The position numbers were made by a program, and so were the translations under genes. From positions 248,001 to 312,000 of the forward strand of contig CAWIZO010000010.1 of assembly GCA_963840665.1 (NCBI GenBank): a stretch of 64,000 bases of DNA, read 5' to 3'. The stretch is from DATFTE01 sp963840665. Lineage in GTDB: Bacteria > Acidobacteriota > Terriglobia > Terriglobales > Acidobacteriaceae. Below, one piece after another: positions 57,829 through 64,000 of this stretch (positions are counted from its first letter, which is position 1; every line of letters starts with the position of its first letter). The notes beneath the pieces were generated by a model. It saw only the letters and a list, made by a program, of their open reading frames with translations, was not told where the DNA came from and searched no databases.

Positions 57829-58275
57829 ATGAAAACGCGTCTCATGATGTTGATGCTGCTTAGCGTGCTAGCGTTTTTGCCCGGGTGCACCCTGTATGGC
57901 GAGCGTAAGGTCGTCAATCACTGGGCGGACGCGACGGGCGGCATCGGGTTCGAGCGCAGCTACTGGGAAGACGTCAAAGACAAGAACTGGGACCAACTCT
58001 CCGGACACGTGGCCGACAACTACCTGGTGACTACGTCGCAAGGCACAATCGACCGCGCGACGGCGCTCGAGCGGTTGCAGCATATGGACCTGAAAAGCTA
58101 TTCGCTGGCCAAAGTAAAGGCCGAGTTGAATGGCAACACCTTCGTCGTAACTTACCAGTTAACGCTCGAGGGCAAGATCGATGACAAGCCGATCTCGCCT
58201 GACCCAATGCGCATGATGACCGTGTGGCAGCAGCAAAAACGTGGTTGGGTGGCGATCGCAAGGTCGGAGTTTTAG
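57829..58275 (+). CDS. DUF4440/SnoaL-like lipoprotein
   Basis: The 148-residue protein has a lipobox (LLSVLAFLPGC, Cys20). An NTF2-like fold of the DUF4440 kind follows: YWEDVKDKNWDQLSGHVADN, VTTSQGTIDRATALERLQHM, NTFVVTYQLTLEGK and VWQQQKRGWVAIARSEF. The function is unknown. It starts 17 bp after a heptad-repeat array. Confidence 0.8.
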   Translation: MKTRLMMLMLLSVLAFLPGCTLYGERKVVNHWADATGGIGFERSYWEDVKDKNWDQLSGHVADNYLVTTSQGTIDRATALERLQHMDLKSYSLAKVKAELNGNTFVVTYQLTLEGKIDDKPISPDPMRMMTVWQQQKRGWVAIARSEF

Positions 58276-58290
58276 CAGTACCCGTTTCAG

Positions 58291-58325
58291 TACCGAGTAC
58301 CGAGTACCGAGTACCGAGTACCGAG
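58291..58325. repeat. heptad tandem repeat (TACCGAG)x5
   Basis: Five exact TACCGAG units, 7-bp period, directly followed by GCCAAAT-GCCAAGT-GCTAAGT-GCCAAGT-GCC at 58341-58371, a second heptad array with a different unit. Confidence 0.85.
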
Positions 58326-58345
58326 AGAAGACCTATCAAGGCCAA

Positions 58346-59329
58346 ATGCCAAGTGCTAAGTGCCAAGTGCCGTCGCTGAGCGCTTCCGACAAACGTTCCT
58401 TCCGCCGCCGGCTGCTCTCTTGGTACGACCTTGAGCGCCGCGATTTGCCGTGGCGGCAAGATCGCGATCCTTATCGCGTCTGGATTTCCGAGATCATGTT
58501 GCAGCAGACGCGTGTCGCGGCGGTCATTGAGCACTATCATGCTTTTCTCGAGAAATTTCCGACGGTTAAGAAGCTCGCGGCGGCGCGCGAGCCCTCGGTG
58601 CTGGCGGCCTGGAGTGGGCTTGGGTATTATCGCCGGGCGCGCATGATGCATCGCGCGGCCAAAGAACTTGTCGGCAAAAATGACGGAAAGTTTCCGGCGA
58701 CGGCGGAAGGGTTGCGCGAACTGCCCGGCATTGGCAGATATACGGCGGCGGCGATTGCCAGCATTGCCTTTGGAGAAGCAGTTGCGGTGGTCGATGGAAA
58801 TGTGGAACGCGTGCTGTCGCGAATCGCGGGAGAAAATCTGTCCCACCCCGACGTGTGGACGCTGGCGGACGACACGCTCGATACCAAGCGTCCCGGAGAT
58901 TTCAATCAGGCAATGATGGAGTTGGGCGCTACGGTATGCGTGCCGCGGCAGCCCAAGTGTTTGATGTGTCCGGTGAACGAAATATGCAGAACGCGAGGGG
59001 AGTTGCCCGCTGCAGAGAAAGCTAAGCCGCAGCAGAAAAAAGAAGTGCACTACGCTCTCGATTGCCGCGAGGATGCGGTTTTGCTGGTGGAGCGGGCGAA
59101 GCACGAATCGCTGATGCCGGGCATGTGGGAGTTGCCGCGGATCGAAGGCAACGGCGTCGATGGATCGTGGATGAAGTTGAAGCACTCGATCACCGTTACC
59201 GATTACACGGTGCGTGTGAAGCAGGGGCCATCGGGAGTCGAGGGGAGTTGGATCCCTCGGAAGCGTGTTCTGGCACTGCCGCTAACCGGGTTGGCGCGGA
59301 AAATCCTCAAGCGGGCAGGAGTCATCTAA
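58346..59329 (+). CDS. mutY: A/G-specific adenine DNA glycosylase MutY
   Basis: The 327-residue protein has the HhH-GPD fold: catalytic Glu49 in VWISEIMLQQTRV, LPGIGRYTAAAIASIAFGEA, catalytic Asp in VAVVDGNVERVL, and the [4Fe-4S] loop C-x6-C-x2-C-x5-C (CVPRQPKCLMCPVNEIC). A shortened C-terminal NUDIX-like domain follows. It removes A opposite 8-oxoG. ATG 58346 and GTG 58367 both lie inside the GCCAAGT heptad array, so the start codon is repeat-derived. The true start may be LSASDKRSFRRRLLSWYD or slightly upstream. Confidence 0.9.
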   Translation: MPSAKCQVPSLSASDKRSFRRRLLSWYDLERRDLPWRQDRDPYRVWISEIMLQQTRVAAVIEHYHAFLEKFPTVKKLAAAREPSVLAAWSGLGYYRRARMMHRAAKELVGKNDGKFPATAEGLRELPGIGRYTAAAIASIAFGEAVAVVDGNVERVLSRIAGENLSHPDVWTLADDTLDTKRPGDFNQAMMELGATVCVPRQPKCLMCPVNEICRTRGELPAAEKAKPQQKKEVHYALDCREDAVLLVERAKHESLMPGMWELPRIEGNGVDGSWMKLKHSITVTDYTVRVKQGPSGVEGSWIPRKRVLALPLTGLARKILKRAGVI

Positions 59330-59368
59330 CACCCCGAGGAACAGAGTCCGTGAAGACCCGGCAGGGTA

Positions 59369-59400
59369 GATTGCCGATTTTCGATTGCCGATTGAAAATC
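59369..59400. repeat. heptad tandem repeat (GATTGCC)
   Basis: GATTGCC-GATTTTC-GATTGCC-GATTGAA-AATC; a reverse-oriented relative (GGCAATC-GAAAATT-GGAAAT) is at 59429-59448. The two could pair as an imperfect hairpin between mutY and the thioredoxin-like gene. Confidence 0.65.
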
Positions 59401-59469
59401 TCGGTCTTTAGGTTTTTCGATGAGAAATTGGCAATCGAAAATTGGAAATGATTCAAGCTTGGAGGAATG

Positions 59470-59967
59470 ATGGCGGCTTTGGTCGAAGGGAAGACGGCTC
59501 CGGATTTTTCTTTGCCGGCGATGGATGGTTCTACTTTTTCTTTGAAAGGGGCTTTGGCCAAGGGGCCAGTGGTGTTGGCTTTCTTCAAGGTTTCCTGCCC
59601 TACTTGCCAGTACGCGTTTCCTTTTCTGGAGCGAATCTACAAAGCTTACGGCAAGAAGAATGTCACTTTCGTAGGCGTTTCACAGAACGAGAAGAAAGAT
59701 ACGGCGTCGTTTATTCGCGAGTTCGGCGTCACTTTTCCGGTTTTGTTGGATGACACGCATTCCTATCGGGTGTCGAATGCGTATGGATTGACCAACGTAC
59801 CCACCGTGTTCTGGGTTGCGCAGGATAGCGAGATTGAAGTTTCGTCTGTCGGTTGGTCGCGGAAAGAGATGGACCTTGTGAACGCCAAGGCCGCCGAGGC
59901 TTTGGGCGATGCCGTGAAGCCCTTTTTTCAGGCCGGGGAGCAGGTCATTGAGTTTCGGGCTGGTTGA
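59470..59967 (+). CDS. thioredoxin-like/peroxiredoxin-type protein (TlpA-like)
   Basis: The 165-residue protein reads APDFSLPAMDGSTFSLKGAL, LAFFKVSCPTCQYAFPFLER (Cys43-x-x-Cys46) and GVTFPVLLDDTHSYRVSNAY then TNVPTVFWV with a cis-Pro. It is a TlpA/ResA/AhpC-like reductase without signal peptide, so cytoplasmic. ATG 59470 follows GGAGG at 4 bp; 59467 is also ATG. Confidence 0.85.
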   Translation: MAALVEGKTAPDFSLPAMDGSTFSLKGALAKGPVVLAFFKVSCPTCQYAFPFLERIYKAYGKKNVTFVGVSQNEKKDTASFIREFGVTFPVLLDDTHSYRVSNAYGLTNVPTVFWVAQDSEIEVSSVGWSRKEMDLVNAKAAEALGDAVKPFFQAGEQVIEFRAG

Positions 59968-60084
59968 GGGTCGAAAAATTGATCCCGCGGTCTGCGGGAA
60001 AATCAAAAGCTTTTATCGCAAAGGAAGACGCGCAAAGGTCGCTCAGAAAAGCCTCCTCATTGCTGACGTCAGCTTAAGTGGGAT

Positions 60085-61251
60085 CTAGCGTGCGCTTCCT
60101 ACGCGCTCGTGCAGGATTTCGTTCACCGTGGCGACCGCTTCGTCGATTTCTTCATCGGTGTTGTAAAAGTGCGGGGACATGCGGACTCCGGCTTTGGGGC
60201 GCCAGTCGACCAACACGTCTCTCTTCAATAACTCGCGGCAGACTTCCTGTGAGTCCGGCATATCGATGGAGACGGTGCCTCCGCGCTTTTCGGCGTCGCG
60301 AGGCGTGTTCACGCGCCAGCCATTTTTCTCAGCGAGAGCCATCAGTTTGGCGGTCTGGCGTTTCGATTTTTCGCGGATTCTTTCGACTCCAACTTCTTGA
60401 ATAATCTTGAGTCCTGGCAGCGCGGCTTCGAGCGCGGGGATGTGCGGCGTTCCGTTCATGAAGCGGTATGGCGGATCGGTGTAGCGGTTGGGGCCGATTT
60501 CGAATGCGAATGGGTTCTGGTGCGCCGTCCACCCCGTGAGGCGAGGTTCAAGTTTCTTTCCCAGATCGGGGCGCACGTAGAGATAGCCGACGCCCGGGCC
60601 TCCGCAGAGCCATTTCAAAACGCCTCCGCAGGCAAAGTCGGTGTCGAGCGCTTGCACGTCGACAGGCACGGTCCCGAGTGATTGAAACGTATCGAGTACG
60701 ACCATCGCGCCGACCTTGTGCGCTTTCTCGATGATGGCTCTCGCGTCTTGAATGTAAGCGCTGCGGAAAATCACGTGTGACATCGGGACGAGCAGCGTTT
60801 CTTCGTCGATGGCATCGATCATGCTCTGGGTGGGGACAGTAATTCCGTCATCGGTCTTGACCATGTGCACGCGCACGCCGTTGGCTTGCTGGGCTTCCCA
60901 GAAATACATGACCGAGGGGAAGTTCATGTCGCTGTAAACGACCTTGTTGCGCTTGCCGGAGAAGTCGAAACAGGAAGCTACAACAGCCTGGCAGGTCGTC
61001 ACGTTTTGATGAGTTGAGACCGATCCTTTCGCCGCGTTCATGATCGCGCCGATTTCGTCGCCGACTTCGGCGGCGAGCATCCACCAGCGCTCTTCCCAGG
61101 CACGGACGCCGCGGGTGGCCCAGGTGTCGGCGTATCCCTTCATCGCGTCATAAACGCCGCGGGGCATGGCTCCGAGCGAGTTGCTGATCAAGTAGGTCGA
61201 GCGCTCGAGGATGGGGAATTCAGCGCGGTAGCGGAGCAGGTCATCAGTCAT
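60085..61251 (-). CDS. kynureninase-like class V aminotransferase
   Basis: The 388-residue PLP enzyme has SVSTHQNVTTCQAVVASC, PLP-binding Asp187 in VVLDTFQSLGTVPVD, Schiff-base Lys213 in GGVLKWLCGGPGVGYLYV and the C-terminal VDWRPKAGVRMSPHFYNTDE. The order and WRP...RMSPHFYNT resemble kynureninase, which cleaves kynurenine to anthranilate and alanine. No other tryptophan-catabolic genes are near. Another class V function (for example, desulfurase/lyase) is possible. Confidence 0.8.
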   Translation of the reverse strand: MTDDLLRYRAEFPILERSTYLISNSLGAMPRGVYDAMKGYADTWATRGVRAWEERWWMLAAEVGDEIGAIMNAAKGSVSTHQNVTTCQAVVASCFDFSGKRNKVVYSDMNFPSVMYFWEAQQANGVRVHMVKTDDGITVPTQSMIDAIDEETLLVPMSHVIFRSAYIQDARAIIEKAHKVGAMVVLDTFQSLGTVPVDVQALDTDFACGGVLKWLCGGPGVGYLYVRPDLGKKLEPRLTGWTAHQNPFAFEIGPNRYTDPPYRFMNGTPHIPALEAALPGLKIIQEVGVERIREKSKRQTAKLMALAEKNGWRVNTPRDAEKRGGTVSIDMPDSQEVCRELLKRDVLVDWRPKAGVRMSPHFYNTDEEIDEAVATVNEILHERVGSAR

Positions 61252-61271
61252 GGTGGGTATTTTAGAACCTT

Positions 61272-61482
61272 TTCACCACAGAGGCACAGAGACGCAGAGA
61301 AAATCAAGATCGGGTAAAAAGCCCATGCGGGCGGCAGCACGGTCTATGACCAGAAGACGGCCCGGGCAAAGAGTTTTCCTGTTTACCAACGGAAGAGCAC
61401 GGCTTTGTAGTAGGTGGGCTGCCGGAGGCATAGATTTTTCTATTTGTTGGTTTCCTCTGTGACTCTGTGTCTCTGTGGTGAA
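61272..61482. repeat. inverted CACAGAG repeats enclosing ~154 bp
   Basis: Arms TTCACCACAGAGGCACAGAG (61272-) and its inverted relative at 61454-61482 face each other. Internal units CACAGAG recur with a 7-8 bp period. The right arm lies inside the permease gene and encodes its last ~14 residues (SPQRHRVTEETNK). The enclosed DNA holds no gene I can support. It may be a small non-autonomous element. Confidence 0.65.
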
Positions 61483-62813
61483 TGTTTTAGGACGTAATAG
61501 GCGGCGGTCAGCACGACCATGTAGACAGCGCCGCTGATGAGCGTCAGGTGGGATTTGAGTCCGGATTCGAGGATGGCAATGATCACCATCAAGAATCCCA
61601 CGATGGATCCCCAGGGACCTAGCGGGGAGCGCATTGGCAGCGCGGCCAGTTCTTCGGCGGAGAGCGTCTGGCGGAATTTGACGTGGGCGGCGAGTGTCAC
61701 CAGCCATGACAGCAGCATTCCCACCAGGGCCGCGCCGAGAATGGAGACGAAAGCGTCTTTTGGCGCCCATTTTTCCAGAACCAACGCCACGATGATTCCG
61801 AAAGAAGAAACGAGCAGGGCAAGTCGAGGCGATCCTACGGAATTTAGTTTCCCAAGAGCCTTGGGTGCCCATCCGGTACGTGCTAACGAGAACAGCATGC
61901 GCGACGCAACATAAAGGGCGGCGTTCGATCCCGAAAGAGCGGCAGTAAGCACGACGAAGTTCATGAAGTGGGTCGCGCCCGGGATGCCGACATCGCGGAA
62001 GACGCTGACGAACGGGCTCTCTGTGACTCCGGCGCGGTTCCACGGCATGATTCCCGCGAGCACGATGATGGCTCCGAGATAGACGCTGGTAAGAATGACG
62101 AACGTCAGACGGACAGCCTTGGGGATTTCCTCGCGCGAGCGCGATTCCCCCGTGGTGATGGCGACCATCTCGACGCCTCCGAAGGTGTAGATGGCGAAGC
62201 CCATGGCGAGCAGCGGGCCGAGCGGGCCGTTGGGAAGGAATCCGCCGTGGGCGGTGTATTGCGGGGCTACGCGTCCGCCGAAAAGCAGTCCTGCGCCGAT
62301 GACGACGAATGCCACGATGGTCGCGACTTTGATCATGGCGAACCAGTATTCGAAACGCCCGTAATTGCCGACGCTGCGCAGGTTTATCAGAAACAACAGC
62401 AGCGAGAACGTGATAGCCCAGACCAACGCCGGAACTTTGGGAAACCAGAATGCCATGTAGGTTGCCGAGGCGATGAGTTCTGCGCCGATCGAGATGGCGA
62501 TCGCCGCCCAGTATCCCGCGCGGGAAATGAATCCAGCCCAGTGATTGAGGTAGAGGTCGGCGTAGACGCCGAACGATCCCGCGGCGGGATGCTGGCTGGC
62601 GAGTTCTCCCATAGCGAGGGCGACGGTCCAATTGATGAGGGCTGCGAAGGCGAAGCTGAGGATGACGCCGGGCCCGGCGATTTCGAGCGCGGCGGCAGAG
62701 CCTAAAAGCAAGCCGGTACCGATCGATCCGCCGACGGCGACCATGGCCATCTGTCCGGCGGAGAGTTGGTGTCGTAAACCCTGTTCCTGGGAGGCTTCGG
62801 GACTTTCGGGCAT
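61440..62813 (-). CDS. amino acid permease (APC family, LysP/AnsP/GabP type)
   Basis: The 457-residue protein has 12 hydrophobic segments and the AAT-family start: LSAGQMAMVAVGGSIGTGLL with GSAAALEIAGPGVILSF, GFAIYTFGGVEMVAITTGES and SRMLFSLARTGWAPKALGKL. It is a proton-coupled amino acid importer; substrate not readable. The C-terminus is encoded by a CACAGAG repeat, suggesting a repeat insertion replaced the original end. It is divergent from the TPR gene. Confidence 0.88.
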   Translation of the reverse strand: MPESPEASQEQGLRHQLSAGQMAMVAVGGSIGTGLLLGSAAALEIAGPGVILSFAFAALINWTVALAMGELASQHPAAGSFGVYADLYLNHWAGFISRAGYWAAIAISIGAELIASATYMAFWFPKVPALVWAITFSLLLFLINLRSVGNYGRFEYWFAMIKVATIVAFVVIGAGLLFGGRVAPQYTAHGGFLPNGPLGPLLAMGFAIYTFGGVEMVAITTGESRSREEIPKAVRLTFVILTSVYLGAIIVLAGIMPWNRAGVTESPFVSVFRDVGIPGATHFMNFVVLTAALSGSNAALYVASRMLFSLARTGWAPKALGKLNSVGSPRLALLVSSFGIIVALVLEKWAPKDAFVSILGAALVGMLLSWLVTLAAHVKFRQTLSAEELAALPMRSPLGPWGSIVGFLMVIIAILESGLKSHLTLISGAVYMVVLTAAYYVLKHSPQRHRVTEETNK

Positions 62814-62954
62814 TCCGGCACGTATACCAGAATGTCTCTCAGTGCAAAAGAGTTATTGCTAGGCGTGACCTTCGTAATCTGGGTGTGCCTTACCTCATTG
62901 CTGGGGTTCGTAACCAGAAACGATAATGCAAGTGGGTTACTCCCTCCATCGCCC

Positions 62955-64000
62955 ATGGCAGACGCAACCAATCGAGTCGACCGCGCCGAGATCACCAAGC
63001 ACGTAGAGCGTGCGGAAAAGCTGCTGCAAAAAGGCAAGACCGCCGATGCGCTGGAAGAATATCTCTGGGTAGTGTCGGTCGATCCCGATAATGACACAGT
63101 CCGGCAGATGGCGGCCGATTTATGCCTCTCTTTGCAACGGACTCCGGAGGCGGTGCGGCTGCTGGGGGACTTGTTTGACCGCCAGGTCGAAGATGGCGAC
63201 GCCACCCGTGCGAGCCTGACCTATAAGAAGTTAGCGCGGTTTGTGAATCCCACGTGGGACCAGAAAGTCCGTTTCGGACAGCTTTTAGAGAACAGCAACC
63301 GCAAGCTGGCGGTTGAAACCTACGAAAACGCCCTGGAAGAATTGACGAAGCAACAGCGGAAGCCAGATTCGCTGATGGTGCTAAAGCGGGTTGTGGCGCT
63401 GGACGCGAGCGAGCGGAATTTCCTGCGGCTGGGCGAGTTGTGTTCGGAACTCGGAGACAACAAAGCGGCGGCAGCCGCGTTTCAGCGCCTGGCGGAAATC
63501 ACCGAGACTTCTGGCGCGAACGCGGCGCAGTGGTATGAGCGCGCTTACGCGGAGGATGCCACCGATCAGAAGATTGCATTGGGCTACGGCAAGAATTTGC
63601 TGGCACAAGGACAAATGGGTGCGGCGATTTTCGTCCTCGAGCCGCATGTGAGTGCGGGGAATCCTTCGATCGAATTGCGCGATGTTTACGCGAAAGCGCT
63701 GGTGGCCGCGAACCGCCTGACCGAGGCGGAGCCGTTTGTATGGCAGATCATGGAGCAGAATCCGGCGCGCGTGAACGAAGTCGCGAACCTGATTGGTCTG
63801 CTGATTGACGCGGAACAGGATGCGGATGCTGTCGCTTTGGCACGCAAGCTCGAGTCTTACACGCGGCGCAAGGGTGAGCGGCGAGCGTTCATGGCCATGA
63901 TCCAGGAAGTGGCGGCGGCGCACCGCGCGTCTCCCGAGATTCTCGAGTTCATGAGCGAGCTGTTCAACGGCTCGAATCGCGAGGCGGACTACTGCCAGAC
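62955..64000 (+). CDS. TPR protein (partial, C-terminus outside window)
   Basis: An open frame from ATG 62955 runs to the right edge (348 residues). TPR-type helices recur: HVERAEKLLQKGKTADALEE, YLWVVSVDPDNDTVRQMAAD, AVETYENALEELTKQQ and NFLRLGELCSELGDNKAAAA. No signal peptide or membrane segment. Proteins of this sort in Acidobacteria often carry a C-terminal domain beyond what is visible. The start has no strong ribosome site. Confidence 0.85.
   Translation, partial: MADATNRVDRAEITKHVERAEKLLQKGKTADALEEYLWVVSVDPDNDTVRQMAADLCLSLQRTPEAVRLLGDLFDRQVEDGDATRASLTYKKLARFVNPTWDQKVRFGQLLENSNRKLAVETYENALEELTKQQRKPDSLMVLKRVVALDASERNFLRLGELCSELGDNKAAAAAFQRLAEITETSGANAAQWYERAYAEDATDQKIALGYGKNLLAQGQMGAAIFVLEPHVSAGNPSIELRDVYAKALVAANRLTEAEPFVWQIMEQNPARVNEVANLIGLLIDAEQDADAVALARKLESYTRRKGERRAFMAMIQEVAAAHRASPEILEFMSELFNGSNREADYCQ

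Noticed and set aside
61273..62631. 452-residue minus frame overlapping the permease
   Set aside because: Arg-rich shadow in a different frame of the permease gene.

Overview
The window looks like a chromosome segment of an acidobacterium, probably a Terriglobia/Koribacter-like soil lineage. This is inferred from the GC-rich composition, an HTH-TPR gene, dispersed hairpin and heptad repeats between genes, and the overall gene mix. It is not proven. I see no phage, transposase, integrase, CRISPR array or rRNA. There is one tRNA (Val, CAC).

Layout. 1-2214 (-): 5' part of a long secreted beta-repeat surface protein. 2381-3753 (+): an HTH-membrane-TPR gene read in two frames, joined at a lambda-G/GT-type slippery heptamer with a correctly spaced hairpin. 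3.8-11.3 kb: secreted glycosidase-like protein, APC permease, methyltransferase, an unlisted small TatA-like gene and two VOC proteins. 11448-11699: a SelW/Rdx-like gene whose in-frame UGA is followed by a good bacterial SECIS hairpin, so a selenoprotein. tRNA-Val follows.

11.9-51.7 kb: a large lipid and storage region. Two phasin-like paralogs and phaR each carry a TGCTGC-N3-GCAGCA-type palindrome at the 5' end, matching the CTGC-N3-GCAG pattern reported for PhaR. Around and after them come an acyl-CoA ligase, an acyl-CoA dehydrogenase, an ABC1/UbiB kinase-like protein, a lipase-like hydrolase, AdhE, a STAS protein, a wax ester synthase/DGAT and a GMC oxidoreductase with a ferredoxin-like Cys motif. 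Then follow EtfD-like, EtfB, EtfA, a second acyl-CoA dehydrogenase, a 2895-residue KS-AT-KS-ACPx4-KR-DH synthase, a two-gene eukaryotic-type acyl-CoA carboxylase and a phosphopantetheinyl transferase. An EAL/HDOD protein closes the run. All four ACPs have Thr where Ser is expected, and the biotin carboxylase domain lacks several catalytic residues. My reading (inference) is a secondary-lipid/wax system: malonyl-CoA supply, PUFA-synthase-like chain building, redox coupling through ETF, alcohol formation by AdhE, esterification by WS/DGAT and storage on phasin-coated bodies.

51.8-64 kb: ordinary housekeeping and envelope genes (a frameshifted TPR-type secreted protein, RGG-tailed receiver-like protein, HIT, Sel1 protein, RlpA, MutY, thioredoxin-like, kynureninase-like, amino acid permease, TPR protein). 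They are separated by unusual period-7 tandem repeats, long inverted repeats and a candidate structured RNA.
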